Assembly (NCBI GenBank): GCA_021234155.1 | Contig: JAJEKV010000250.1 | Coordinates: 477,094 to 541,093, forward strand | DNA from: Isoetes taiwanensis | Lineage: Eukaryota > Streptophyta > Lycopodiopsida > Isoetales > Isoetaceae | Reading direction: 5' to 3' | Length of the DNA stretch: 64,000 nucleotides | Part shown: positions 52,350 to 63,999 of the stretch, piece by piece | Numbering within the stretch: the first letter of the stretch is position 1 | Layout of the letters: every line of letters starts with the position of its first letter | Made by a program: the position numbers and the translations under genes | The notes under the pieces: generated by a model | Told to the model about the DNA's origin: nothing | The model's input: only the letters and a program-made list of their open reading frames with translations | The model's database searches: none

Positions 52350-54383
52350 TTAGTGCGCAAATTTAGGTTCCTCTGCCAGCATGAGACACACTTCTTGGCT
52401 AGTGGGTCTCTTTGCAGGATCAACCCGAGTGCAGAAACAAGCAATTCTCATGGTCAATTTCATGCGAGCCTTGTCCATTGCATCTCCATGAAGTGTAGGA
52501 TCAACACCCTCCAACTCCCGACCTTCTTGAACAAGTATTCCCATGTGGTCCACAATACTTAAACCAGAAAAATTAGGATCACTAGGTTCCTTTCCTGACA
52601 ATATGACAAAGATGACGACTCCCAGACTAAACACATCACTGCTAGTGGTATACTTACAAGTTTGATAGTATTCCGGAGCCATGTAACCAAAGGTTCCAGC
52701 AGGGCAAGTGGTAGTGCCATGAGTCTTATCTTGTGGTAACGTCCTTGCTATCCCAAAGTCAGACAAATGAGGATCAAAGTCTTCATCAATTAGAATATTG
52801 CTTGGCTTGAGATCTCGATGAATAATGGGAGTTCCACAGTCGTTGTGCAGATAGCTGAGGCCTGTAGCAATTCCTTTCACAATCTTGTGTCTCACATCCC
52901 ACTTTAGTTCAAGTGTTCCATCTCTGACCTTTTGAAGGGCATCTGCTATGCTACCATGTTCCATGTACTTGTACACTAAGAGATGAGCATCTGCCCTTTT
53001 TAGATAACCATATAGGGGGACGAGATTCATGTGTCTGATTTGCCCCAATATATCAACCTCAGGCAATTCCTGGTTCTTAGACCTACGGCTAGGGGTAGAC
53101 CCATGGCTAGGGGTTTCCATTTCATCTTGGATCATGATTCTTTTTACTGCAACCACGAGACCATTTTCAAGCTTAGTCTTGTAAACTTGACCAAAACCAC
53201 CCTGACCAATAAGCTCCTTATCCTCAAGGGCACCATCCTTCTCTAAAAACTCAAGCATTTTAGGCTGGAGTTTCCTGTGGAAAACTCTGGGGCCTTCTGG
53301 TTTCTTCGATCTGTTCCGAATGTATATGCCAAGCCTATAGATCCCACCTAGAAGCAAACCAAGCAACAAGCCAGTTGCTATTCCCAAGCCACCACCAATG
53401 CCCCATTTTTTGAAAGCAGACCATCTTTTGTTGTGCTTGTGAGGAGTTGAAGAAGTAGGGGCTAATGCAGGGGAGAGATCTGGAGAAGGTGCAGTATTTT
53501 CAGCCATCCATCGCCTAGACCGCGCGATCGGTGCCGTCCATCTGGCAGGTGTGGTTCTTCTGAAATGTACTAGTTTTGAGAACAAGTCATAAATTTGGTT
53601 TCTTAGAGGATGGGATTGTGAAGGGGATGAAGCTATGCAGGGGCTGGAAAGTGGCAGTCCACAGAGCCCTGGATTTCCCTCATAAAATCTTCTCTGCTGC
53701 ACAAATTTCATGTATGGAATTGGACCTTCTAGCTGGTTTCTAGCCACATTCACACTCCTGATTCTAGAAATTCCTGCCGGAATAGCACCAACCAAGTAGT
53801 TATTGCTTACGTCTAGCTCCTCAAGAGCTAAATCCCCAATTGTCTCAGGAATTTCGCCCGCAATCCTGTTATCTCCCAAATAAAGCCATAACAAATTAGC
53901 ACAGGAGCTTATTTCTTGAGGAATGCTTCCACTCAGCTGATTATGTGACAGATCCAGAATTTCTAAAGCCGGAAATGCCTTAGGATGAGCAGAAAAGCCC
54001 GGCAATTGCCAATGGAAAGGGGCCTTAAACAGGGCAGCTAGATTTCCAGAAAATGCATTATCAGAAAGAATCAAGTATTGCAAATGAGAAATCTTACCAA
54101 GATGGGCAGAAACAGACCCTTTTAGCCCAAAGGATGGTAACTCTAAACCGACCACTCTATTTCCAAGAGAATCATCCGGGCTGCATTTTACGCCATTCCA
54201 TTCGCAAGAATTTGTGCCGGAAACCCAGTTTTGAAGTGCCCCATTTGGGTCTTCTGTAATTCCAGCCTTGAAGGCGAGAAGGGCCGCTTCATCCTCTGCT
54301 AATGTTTCTTCTTTTCCGTGCAAACCAGAAAACAGAGGCATAAAGAGCATAGCAAAAACCAGCCATTTGTGCGCCATATCCAT
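52350..54383 (-). CDS. LRR receptor-like protein kinase C
   Basis: 677 codons from ATG 54383 (MDMAHKWLVFAML, aligned with the start of paralog A); the frame is open 52 codons further upstream to an ATG at 54539, but that part lacks a signal peptide and is probably leader. Signal peptide residues 1-23, LRR cap C-x-WNGVKC, about five LRRs to NPGLCGLPLSSPC (near 247), Ser/Pro-rich linker, one membrane segment LGIATGLLLGLLLGGIYRLG, then kinase with GQGGFGQVY, VAVKR, IIHRDLKPSN, DFGIA and YMAPEYY. All catalytic residues are present. No intron. The membrane segment is single length, unlike in A. Ligand and pathway are unknown; it acts at the plasma membrane by family knowledge. Confidence 0.94.
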   Translation of the reverse strand: MDMAHKWLVFAMLFMPLFSGLHGKEETLAEDEAALLAFKAGITEDPNGALQNWVSGTNSCEWNGVKCSPDDSLGNRVVGLELPSFGLKGSVSAHLGKISHLQYLILSDNAFSGNLAALFKAPFHWQLPGFSAHPKAFPALEILDLSHNQLSGSIPQEISSCANLLWLYLGDNRIAGEIPETIGDLALEELDVSNNYLVGAIPAGISRIRSVNVARNQLEGPIPYMKFVQQRRFYEGNPGLCGLPLSSPCIASSPSQSHPLRNQIYDLFSKLVHFRRTTPARWTAPIARSRRWMAENTAPSPDLSPALAPTSSTPHKHNKRWSAFKKWGIGGGLGIATGLLLGLLLGGIYRLGIYIRNRSKKPEGPRVFHRKLQPKMLEFLEKDGALEDKELIGQGGFGQVYKTKLENGLVVAVKRIMIQDEMETPSHGSTPSRRSKNQELPEVDILGQIRHMNLVPLYGYLKRADAHLLVYKYMEHGSIADALQKVRDGTLELKWDVRHKIVKGIATGLSYLHNDCGTPIIHRDLKPSNILIDEDFDPHLSDFGIARTLPQDKTHGTTTCPAGTFGYMAPEYYQTCKYTTSSDVFSLGVVIFVILSGKEPSDPNFSGLSIVDHMGILVQEGRELEGVDPTLHGDAMDKARMKLTMRIACFCTRVDPAKRPTSQEVCLMLAEEPKFAH

Positions 54384-54781
54384 CCTCTTGGCGCACCTCT
54401 GCTTTGTTCTGCTTACGATTTGTAGAGGGCCATCGCCGTTTCGTTCACAACACGGTGCTCTGCTAACGGGACGACCCGATTGGGCAAGTCTTTGGCCAGG
54501 AAACGTTGACCAGGCCCACCGTAGAACGCGTCCATGCATATTCTATTCTAAACGCGAAGCCACAAGAAAAAATTCGGAGTAAAATTCCTCTATATTTTTT
54601 GTGGACATTCTGATTTTTAGATTTGGTCTTTTGCATAGATTAGGTTACAGGAATCTACCTGTCTCTGGGCCCTTGCCCTTTTTTGGCGTCAATTGACCAT
54701 TCAATGGGAATTGACCATTCACTTGACCATTTAATGGACAAAACAGGCCTTTCCAAACAACCACTTTAAAACAAGGTAGGC
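54384..54781 (-). promoter_or_regulatory. Upstream region of receptor kinase C
   Basis: A GC-rich leader (54384-54539) absent from paralog A, then the shared TATA-like line (minus-strand AAAATATAGAGG near 54588-54600) and TTGACCATTCAATGG repeats. An extra TTTTGCATAGATTAGG line at 54630-54665 is also absent from A. Promoter assignment is inference. Confidence 0.4.
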
Positions 54782-55481
54782 TAAGTCCTTTCTATCTCAT
54801 TTTTGTATACTCATAATCCTTTCTCAAGATACCTGACGAGACCCTGCTATTTCATCCAATACCTACATGAAGAGAAGAAGTCATATAATGGCAAACTCAG
54901 CTACACGAATAATAGATTACAGTAACTTATTCATAATCAACTACTATCTACACGAATAATAGATTACAGTAACTTATTCATAACCAACTACTATCTTCTG
55001 TAGCATACATGATGCTATTGCAAGATGTCAATCAGAGCATGCTTGTATGTTAGTTCTAACCTATCCCATATGCCTTAGACAAATATACTACAGTACTAAT
55101 TGTAGTACAACACTTCATAGCAATAAAAAGTTTAAGTTCTGCACATTCATCTAAAAGCCCAAGAAGAAGTTGAATTTCCAGCCCTCAGTCTGGTAGAATT
55201 GTATAAATATGTATATACAAGTGTGAATGTTTCTACAATTGCAAAAACCTATGATAATCCCCTTAGTTAGGCTAGATTCAGGTTCTAGACCATTGTTACC
55301 ATATCCCCGATGTAGGCTACCCGATAGCATTGGTGCAGAATAGCAACATGTAGCTGAAAGAATCAAACATATCAGACCGTGTTAGAACAACCACATGTAG
55401 GATCATAAGGGATTGATTGTAATCATCATCTATAATAGCACAATTATAGCAATAATTTCATGATCTGAGCTTATTCATCAT
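54782..55481. other. Duplicated flank of receptor kinase C
   Basis: Matches 34732-35670 with some deletions. A 48-bp tandem duplication (ACACGAATAATAGATTACAG...) at about 54902-54999 is specific to this copy. TAA at 54782-54784 is the empty target of the transposon at 32384-34731. Confidence 0.7.
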
Positions 55482-55833
55482 TGTTGGAATATAAATATGC
55501 TGACTAAGCATAATGTCTTTGAAAACAGCGTTGGTTCAAAGACTTAGCACTACAGTCTTAGAAGGTCTTTGAAATGTATAGAAGGCAGACACTTCAAGAC
55601 TGAAAGCACCGAACCCTAAATCAGTGCCATAATTAGTGGACGGTGGTTAAATGGTAGACTACTATTCTTAGTCTCACCAGTTGTATATATTGATTGTACG
55701 TTATGTACTATGCAATGCTCAGAAGTAGAGATTGTATTTCCTATTGCATTTCTCAATAGAGTTATTCTTGTCTTCTATTCTATCTCTTGAGTTGATCTTG
55801 CGGGTTTGTGCTGGATTTGCACTAGTTCTATCA
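55482..55833 (+). repeat. Copia 5' LTR
   Basis: 352 bp, TGTTGGAATATAAATATG to CTAGTTCTATCA. It differs from the 3' LTR mostly by clustered small indels in the first 150 bases. Confidence 0.9.
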
Positions 55834-55846
55834 TGGTATCAGGCGC
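55834..55846 (+). promoter_or_regulatory. Copia primer-binding site
   Basis: TGGTATCAGGCGC directly after the LTR, matching the initiator-Met tRNA 3' end used by many copia elements (usual TGGTATCAGAGC, with one change). Confidence 0.8.
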
Positions 55847-56162
55847 TTTCTTGAGGGAAGAATAGAGCAAGCTATTGAAGAAGCATCAAATTGGGTGGCC
55901 ATCGTTTTCAGAGTTCTTTGGCTGAGATTTGGTGGTGGAAAATCTCATTTGCAGCATTGGAGAAGATTCTTGCTTTTTGGCCTGGAGGAAGTGTTTTGGG
56001 AGAGTGATTCGGATTTTCCAGCAAGTTCTGGTGTGAGATTCGAGTTTTTCAAGACCTTTTTGGCGACAAAATTCAAGATTCAACTTTTCTAGTGGGTGCT
56101 TTGTTTGGTAACGAATTTGTTTTCTCAACCATCTTTTCCATTTCTTTGGCGAGGAGAAATTC

Positions 56163-56770
56163 ATGGATCCATTCAAGTTCTCCACGGAGAATGCAAAGCT
56201 CACTAATAATAATTACCATGCTTGGAAGAAGTTCATGGTGAATTATTTGATATTTAGTGACATGGGGCGGTGTTTGATAAAGATTTTATCGATATAAGTC
56301 ATTTGATCTTTGGCGGGGATAAACCCGTAAAGCTTCGTGCTCTTGTCAACATGTTGGGTGAAGAGACAATTGGTCATGAAATCAACCATTTCTTGAGTTT
56401 AAGGAGATGTGGTCTCATTTAGAGAAGTCTCTTGATAGCAAGGGTATGGCTACCCAAATCTTTGATCGAGAACAAAATGAGACATGCCCAATTAGGTGAT
56501 TTCAAATCATCACGGCGTACCTTACTCGGATGAAACAATGGCTTGGATTACATGGTTTGGTGGAGTCTTTGTCACGAAAAGCAGTGATTCAAGATATCTT
56601 GGTTGGTCTTCCTCCTTAGGTATGATATTATCTCTTGAAGATCGGTACAAGGAGAAGATTGATATAGCCAAAGTAACCATTCTCTTGCAACAAGAGGAAT
56701 TGGTGCGAAGCCAAAGAGATCTTGAGAGTGGGCCATGCTAATTTTGTGTCTACTTTTTGGGCTGACACCA
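56163..56770 (+). pseudogene. Copia gag remnant
   Basis: ATG 56163 opens MDPFKFSTENAKLTNNNYHA, with the NY-x-x-W line usual at the copia gag start, and stops after 44 codons. Further gag-like pieces continue in other frames to about 56770. Broken. Confidence 0.6.
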
Positions 56771-57459
56771 AGAAGAAGTTTGCTGATAGCAAAGACTCTA
56801 GGAAGTAAGAAAATATGAAGTCACGAAAATATGAAGTCCGAAGGTAAGAAATCGAAGGAGTTCAAGTCTTTGGAATTATGGTGAAAATGGTCACTCTGGT
56901 TCGAATTATAAGAAGGAGAAGAAAAGCTCAAAGGGTAGTGACACGAGAAGCCATGATCAACTCTAAGGGAGAGACAAGTCTTTGTTGCATGTGCCACTTT
57001 TGATGCTGAATATCGAATCTTGCAGCGGTGACCAGCACCTTCTGAAGAATTTGGATTTTTGGACTCAAGGCCCACGGTTCATCCCTTTGGAGATTGAGGA
57101 TGTGTTTTTCCGAACTTGAACCTCGATCTGAAGGTGATGTGAAGATGGGTGATGGATATTCTCTTCCTATCACGGGGAAAGGGGATTGTAGCTTTTCAAT
57201 TGCATGGATGTGATGTAGTTAGTAAGGTGAGGAATGTCATGTTTGCTCCCATCATGTCTAGCTTTGAATTTGATAAAGCGAGGCCATCACATTGTTCTCG
57301 GAAATGGCAAAGCCTATCTGGCTGGCGGGGAATCCACTTGAAGGAATTGACTTGAAAAGTCCGCAATTCATGGCGATGGGCGTTGCGAGAATGGCTTGTA
57401 TGTCTTTGATGGTTGAGTTCATAAGATTTGAACATGGTCTTGTATGTCTTGATTTGATT

Positions 57460-58410
57460 TCTTTGAGCATCGTGGCATGCTTTCGTTTTGGTCATGTTGG
57501 AGGCTTTAAGCTTGTACATGCTTTGTACAAGAACAAGATGGTTCTGGTATTCCCTCTTTGAAATGTGTCAAGCTTGAGTGTGTTGCATGCCATCTCGGGA
57601 AAGCAACCTCAATGACCTTTTCCTGGCCGGGCTATTCATCGAGCAACTCAACCTCTTGAGCTGCTTTGCATTACGATTTGTGCTATATGTCGATGTTTCA
57701 CTAGGTGGAAAGAGGTATTTCTTGACCACGATTGATTTCAGTAGGTACACTTGGGTGTATACTTTGAATTTTGCAAGCCCCGAGGTGCTTAGCAAGTTCA
57801 AGGCCTTCAAAGCGGCGGTCAGCGAGGAGGGGTTAGTAATAAAAAGTTGAGAAGTGACAATGGAGGTGAATATGTTTCTAATGCCTTTGATGAGTTTCTC
57901 ACGAAAGAAGGTATTGAAAGATAGTTAATCATTCCTTATGCTCATCCACAAAATGGTGTAGCTGAAAGGAGGAATAGATCTTTGCTTGATTTGGCAAGAT
58001 CTATGATGAGTCTAGCAAGCTACTGAATCTTTTTTGGGGAGAGGCATTAGTGACTGGCTGACATATTTGGCAAATAGATTAGCCTATTAAAGGCTGATCC
58101 GAGGATGTGACTCCTTATGAAGCATTTTGGAGAATGAAACCGGATGTGTCTCATTTAAGGGTGTTGGATGCTTGGCTTATGCTTCCATACCTGAAAATTT
58201 GAAAAAGTATGGGAAGTTGCATGCCGGGAACATCAAAGCCATCTTCATTGGGTATCGAGAAAATCGAGAAAGGTTACAAGTTTATGCGATCCTTCCAACA
58301 AGCGAGGTTATTTATGCTTGGTCGGTTCAGTTCGTTGAAGATGCGTATATGATGGCATATCTTCCGGTGATACTCCTGCGAGTTCACAATAATGGCGGCT
58401 TGAATGTTGG
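57460..58410 (+). pseudogene. Copia integrase remnant
   Basis: FGHVGG (zinc-binding H line) near 57495, DVSLGGKRYFLTTIDFSRYT near 57690-57750 (first catalytic Asp region), LRSDNGGEY near 57850-57880 (second Asp), PQNGVAERRNRS near 57950-57985 (catalytic Glu). The GCLAYA and FIGY lines follow at 58160-58260. The pieces lie in different frames with stops between. Confidence 0.75.
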
Positions 58411-58879
58411 AGATCGATAGCATTTCTTTGGTAGACCTTTCTCTCCTTCTCTAGTGGTTTCTCCAGTAAACTCACATTTGCCTGACGTAGTAGCACGAGA
58501 TGATCCCAATCCCACTCGCCCTATGGTCCATGACCAGGTTGGTTCCTTTCAGGGGGAGTCCAGCACACATGAAGGTACTGTAGCACCTGATCCAGCACCT
58601 ATTACAACACCTATTGTAGCACCTACTATACCTCCTGTTGTTGAACCTAGGAGATCGAAAAGCCGCGTCTCAAGGAGAAACAAATTGTTGCGAAACCGGT
58701 TTGCAAACCTGTTGTACTGTTGTTGAACCTAGGAGATCAGCACGTCTGATGGAGAAACAGGAGAAGTCTAATGGATCATGTAACCTTGCCTTAATGGCAA
58801 AGGTCCAAGATCATGTTGATCCACACACCTTTCATGAAGCAGCTAGTGATCTGCAGTGGCAGCATGCAATGGAAGAAGA

Positions 58880-59700
58880 ATACTCTCAATTGTTGAAGCA
58901 AGGCACATGGGAATTGGTTGAACTTCCGGTGATAAGCAAGTTATTGGCTGTAAGTGGGTATTTAAAACCAAATTTCATCTTTGATGGGGCGATGTCAAAG
59001 CACAAAGCTAGACTTGTAGCCAAGAGTTTTGCTGAGAAAAAAGGCTTAGATTATGATGAAGTCTTTGCTCCGTGGCAGAATGTCCACTATTAGATCGGTT
59101 ATAGCTCTTTTGCGATGAAAGGTTGGTTAATGTTTCAAATGGACATTAAATCGCTTTTTGAATGGTGATTTGGAGGAAGAGGTCTATATGACTCAACCTC
59201 GGGATTTGTTGTTCAAGGAAAAAGCGGCTGGTTTGTCATTTGAAGAAAAAGCATTATGGCTTGAAGCGGGATCAAGATGTTGGCATGTAAAATTAATGCT
59301 TTCTTTCTTGGCGAGGGGTTGGTAGAAGTCTGTGAGACCCTAATCTTTATTACAAATCACATGAAGGCCGAATGTGCATTGTGGTTTTGTATGTTGATGA
59401 TTTGATCATCACAGAAGATGAAGTTGAAGTTATCTTCCTCCTTCGAGATGAGTGATCTTGGCCTTATGCATTACTGTTTCGGTGTAGAAGTGTGGCAGCA
59501 CTTTCGAGATGGCATCTATCTTTCTCGCCAGAAATATATCAAAGAAATATTCGACAGATATGTCGTATGCAAGATTGCAAGGCTGTGGCAAGTCCTTTTG
59601 ATCCAGGCACAAGGCTTGAGCTTGATTTTGATGGTGAGGAGTGTGATCCCACTCTCTATCGAAGTTTGGTAGGGGCATTGATATATCTCACAGTCACTAA
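58880..59700 (+). pseudogene. Copia reverse transcriptase remnant
   Basis: KARLVAKSFAEKKGLDYDEV with FAP near 59007-59075, FQMDIK near 59130, LNGDLEEEVYMTQP near 59158-59200, LYVDDLIIT near 59388-59412 (catalytic YVDD), FEMSDLGLMHYCFGVEV near 59440-59490. Spread over frames. Confidence 0.8.
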
Positions 59701-60000
59701 ACCTGATATCTCTTTTCTTTGTGGGAGTCGGAGCAGTGATTCATGAGCAATCGGCGATCGCCTTTGGAAGAAGGCTGCTAAAAAGGCTGGCGGCATATCT
59801 GAAGGGGACTTCACATGAAGGTCTCTTTTATCAGAGGTCCTCTGATTTCCAGCTGAAAGTTTTTGTTGATGCAGATCATGCTAACTGTCATGATAACAGG
59901 AGGTCCACAACGAGGGATGGTCCGCGTTCATAGGGTCTAACGTCTTGACATGGTTATCAAAAGGCGGTCTGATTGTCAATCAGCCACCCCGGAGGCCGAG
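59700..60000 (+). pseudogene. Copia RNase H remnant
   Basis: LAAYLKGTSHEGLFYQ near 59790-59835, VFVDADHANCHDNRRST near 59860-59910, matching R-x-L-x-YLKGT...GL-x-Y and DADWAG-x-x-D-x-RRST of copia RNase H. The DAD Asp is retained; the frame is broken further on. Confidence 0.75.
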
Positions 60001-60387
60001 AATTCAAAGCACTTTCGGTGTTGGGATGCGAGGAATTGTTGTGGCTTAAACATTTGTAGACAGATCTGTAGGTACCTCCATCCTCGGCTATTATATTGTG
60101 CGACAACACAAGTACCATCCATCTTGCCAAGGATGCTAAGTACCACCCAAAGACAAAACACCTTGACACCCACTTGTGTTTTGTCAGGTGGAGCAGATCC
60201 AAATGGGATCTTCTCAACTTGTTCATTGCTCCCCACAGGATCGGTTCTTGATGGCTTTACCAAACCCATAGTTGGATCTAAGCTCGTCAATGTGAAGGAG
60301 AGCTTGGGCATGAAGAAATTGCGGTGAAGGGAGAGAAGGATTACCTTGGTTTCACTGATTTTCTTTCTAGCTTAGTCGGCAACATTT

Positions 60388-60395
60388 AGGGAGAG
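60388..60395 (+). promoter_or_regulatory. Copia polypurine tract
   Basis: AGGGAGAG directly before the 3' LTR, the expected plus-strand primer. Confidence 0.75.
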
Positions 60396-60749
60396 TGTTG
60401 GAATATAAATATCTTTTGACTAAGCATAATGTCTTTAAACTTGATAGTGGTTCAAAGACTTAGCTTCACACAGTTTGAGAAGGTGCTGAAATGTATAGAA
60501 GGCAGCACTTTGTTAGCACTGAGCACCGACCCTAAATCAGTGCCGTAATTAATGGACGGTGGTTAAATGGTAGACTACTATTCTTAGTCTCACCAGTTGT
60601 ATATATTGATTGTACATTATGTACTATGCAATGCTCAGAAGTAGAGATTGTATTTCCTATTGCTTTTCTCAATAGAGTTATTCTTGTCTTCTATTCTATC
60701 TCTTGAGTTGATCTTGCGGGTTTGTGCTGGTTTTGCACTAGTTCTATCA
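60396..60749 (+). repeat. Copia 3' LTR
   Basis: 354 bp, TGTTGGAATATAAATATC to CTAGTTCTATCA. Confidence 0.9.
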
Positions 60750-60998
60750 ATCATGAATTGCTATGTTCTACAAGGAACATGATACTCTTGCAAATAACAA
60801 TCAGAGCACTTGTTCCTCCCAGCATGCTTGCATTTCAGTTATGAATTTTCTTCATCTGCAATTACGTGTTACGACACTTCACAATAAAAACTTTTAAGTT
60901 CTAATCCTTCTTGCTGAGCAAACCTAACATGGCAGAAGATTGTGTGAACACTGTTTGTTGTAGAAGATAGCAATTGAAACAAACATTTGCAAACCAAA
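60750..60998. other. Continuation of the receptor kinase C flank
   Basis: Resumes the homology with 35670-35997 after the copia element, lacks the 51-bp tandem copy and about 25 bp near 60983, and ends at 60998. Confidence 0.7.
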
Positions 60999-63900
60999 TT
61001 GGTGACTGCTACTCTTTTTTGCTAGAAACCTCTAGCAAAAAATTGAGCCCCTGGCAGAGGGCGTCTTTTGAGTTGAACCTGAGAGGTGGCTTGGTCAAGG
61101 ATATCGGGCGACAACTATATTTTCTTCTCGGCGGTTGTTGTTGTTGGGTAGTATCTTTGACCTGGTTATTTGTAATGGGTTGGCACAATGGCCATCTTCC
61201 AGCCGCTGCACTTGTAGACAAGAGAACCAAGGGGGCGACTCCAGTGTGGTGGATTATCATTGGTTGAGGAACAGAATCTGCACCTAGTTACCCATTTTCC
61301 ATTGGAAAAGACACTTGGGGACGAGGGAAGTGGACTGGACCACCAGCCCTGCCTTCGTGCATCTCCATTGGCAAGCTCCCGTGCATCTTGCCTCAACATT
61401 CCTGGTGCCTCCATTTGCGCTGGACTACGGCCCGTCTTTTAGGGACCTATACCCAGCTGCTTGAGCATGACCTGGCGGGACTGCTGCAACTCCCCACACT
61501 TCAACGGCAATCTATTCGGTGACTCATGCGACGACAAGCTGGCGAGAGATGCTTTGGGAGAGGCCGCTCACGGGAGAACCTCTAGCGGCTGCCACCTTCC
61601 CCAGCGGATGGTTCGATGATGAGTGTCGGGGAGCTCAAGCGAACTCACCGCAAGTCACGATCCCACCTCCGCCCACGGGCCATCGGTCAATACTGGCTCC
61701 TTCCTCCAAGAACAAGAAAGCCGGATACCTGTGAGCATCAACGGATGTTTGGTCTCTTGGATCAATGTTGTTAAAAATCCGTTTTTATTTTTAAAATACT
61801 TCTATAAAAATCCTCACGTATTTTAAAGGATTTTTTATGATTTGGTATGCCAAAAAAATAAAAAAATATAAAAAAGTGCACGATACATGCACTCTTTATT
61901 GGACATATTTGCTATTGTTAAAATGCACATTTTTGCAACAAATTAGAAGGCGTGGCATGCCAACAAGTAAATCGAGAAGCTTATGCTACTATTAGAAACT
62001 ATTAGGTTCAAGTACAAAGATATAATAGTTGTTTTGCCATGCAACTCTTAAGAAAGTTGAGGAAAAACATTATTATAGGGGTTAAGAAGTATAAGAATTT
62101 TATATACAAAGATAAATAAGTTCAAGAATATCATATATTTGGATTAAAAAAAATCACGGTCTAAGGATTTTTAAGGATTTTAAAAAGATTTTTAAGGATT
62201 TTTTAAAGATATTAAAGATTTTAAAGATTTTTAAAAGCACAATTTCATTATTTTTGGACAATACACGAAATTATGGACCATTTTAAAACTCTGCATCGAT
62301 GACTCTTTTCCATATACTAATTGACATCCTCCCTAGTCTTGCATATGCCTCGCATGACATGCACATGTATCGTGATAGTATTGGGTATCTTCTTCTTGTT
62401 TGACGGTTCTCAGCGTAGTCGATAGTCTCTATCTCTATGTAGTCACTAGCAGTCATTGGCTTCCATCTCCCGCATTAGACACAAGACATCACACTGGACA
62501 TAGGTTTATCTTTTCACGGACCAATGCTTCTCGCGGTGATGGCTTGATGTTTTTGTAGTACATGACTGATCATTCTCAAACTAAAAACTAGAGGCCCAAT
62601 GTGCCCATCACCTCTCATCATCATCAAAGATGTGCACATGTTATTGAAATATGTAAAAGATATGAAATCACATACCTATTTACATTTTGTACAAATGAAT
62701 TGTCCGGTTGCAAGAGAGAAATCTCATAGTAAGAACTTCACGGATGGCTCGTCAAATGGACATTCATGTTCTTCTGATGAGACCGCCGATTATACAGACA
62801 ATAGATAGTACCAACCCGATGAAATTGCCTTCTTGTCAAAAAGTCCGATTAGCTCAAGTCTTGGATGGCACATATAAGCTTTGTCATTGTAGTAGTCCAT
62901 ATATAATGAAATAGTCCAAAATAAATGTTGAGATTGCTAGGCAGATGGAACCCTTAGGTGTCGAACACACTCATAGTATTCAATCCTAGAAGCGAGGTCA
63001 CATCTTTGTAACATCCGGATCTGCGAAGGATACGAAACCAATATTTCCTTTGGAACCGTCATGGAAGGGATTAGTCTCTGCCTTAGAAGCCGGCATTGCG
63101 CTTTTGTAAGCTGAAGCGAGGATTTTTTTGAAGTAAAAAGCAGCAAAACCGATGAAGCAAGGGATGCAAATGCGGTAAGAATCGATCAAAAATCCGGGGC
63201 AAACTCGATGAAGCGGGGATGCAAATGCAGCAAAACTTGTTCGGCAAAGGAACCTAGGCGAGGAAAAACAAACCTGTTGTTGTGGTTGCGCCTTCGCTCG
63301 AAACCCTCTATTGCGACAATCCGCCCTGCATATCCATCCCCATCTATCGAAAATCATGGCGTCCTTCTGTTTTTCTTTTCTCTGCAAGCATCCACGCCAG
63401 AGCTCATTGCACGGCCGCTCATGAGTCATGAAGCGCACGAAGAATCCCCCGCCATAGCTTCGTCTCCTGCAAGCATACCCTCGATAACTTCTGCACGAGC
63501 TGCCGCCATGAAATTGCATGCAAGCATCCCTTGCCATAGCTCCTCTCTGCCATAGCTTGAGACCGTGAGCCATAGCCCCTGCCATAGCTCGAATCCCTTG
63601 CCATACTTCCTGTTAGGGTTAGCCGTTAGGGTTAGGTTAGGTTTAGATATGAAATTGATTATTTGTAAACTTTCTTTTATGTTTTATGCAATGCAATGCT
63701 TTTTTTATCTTATCTAATGGAATTCGTTTTGTACATTGCCCTTTCGATATCCTATTATAATACAAACAACAAATAACTAATGTGTGCAAGAAAACAACAT
63801 TATTCCCATAAGAGCCTAGAATAATCTCCCAGATGAGGAATTGCAATCACAGAACATGCAATGGATATTTGAAACTTTAACATTGTCAAAAACATTAGCT

Positions 63901-63999
63901 TTACTTTTAATTGCTATCTGGGAACTTTGAAAACTGTCTGATGTCTTAATGAAATTATGTAAAATTTAATATCCCAAAGTTGTTTCTTCATCATATTGT
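60999..63999. other. Unassigned sequence, no recognised gene
   Basis: 61000-61735 is GC-richer with an open plus frame (61260-61442 and others), with no recognised domain. 62160-62240 has TTTTTAAGGATTTT repeats. 63143-63230 repeats GATGAAGC(A/G)(A/G)GG(G)ATGCAAATGC. 63400-63600 has five or more GCCATAGCT units. 63607-63640 has GTTAGGGTTAG lines but no telomeric array. The GC-rich stretches may be first exons or gene fragments. Confidence 0.35.
63445..63605. repeat. GCCATAGCT interspersed repeat
   Basis: GCCATAGCT occurs at least five times with 15-60-base spacing (CCCCGCCATAGCTTCG, TTGCCATAGCTCC, CTGCCATAGCTTG, CTGCCATAGCTCG). Similar TCCGCCATAGCCGCC lines are at 45120-45150. Confidence 0.6.

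Larger units (their letters stand above)
55482..60749 (+). mobile_element. Ty1/copia LTR retrotransposon, complete but decayed
   Basis: 5.27 kb with LTRs at both ends, TG...CA termini, flanked by the 5-bp duplication ATCAT (55477-55481 and 60750-60754). The paralogous flank of receptor kinase A (ATTCATCATGAATTGC near 35665) is the empty site. Internal order gag, integrase, RT, RNase H is the copia order. Reading frames are broken many times, so it cannot move on its own. Confidence 0.9.

Noticed and set aside
54384-54539. Upstream ATG (54539) as start of receptor kinase C
   Set aside because: The added 52 residues are basic and lack a signal peptide; the internal MDMAHK start has one and is shared with paralog A.
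63600-63645. Telomeric repeat
   Set aside because: Only a few degenerate GTTAGGG units; not an array.
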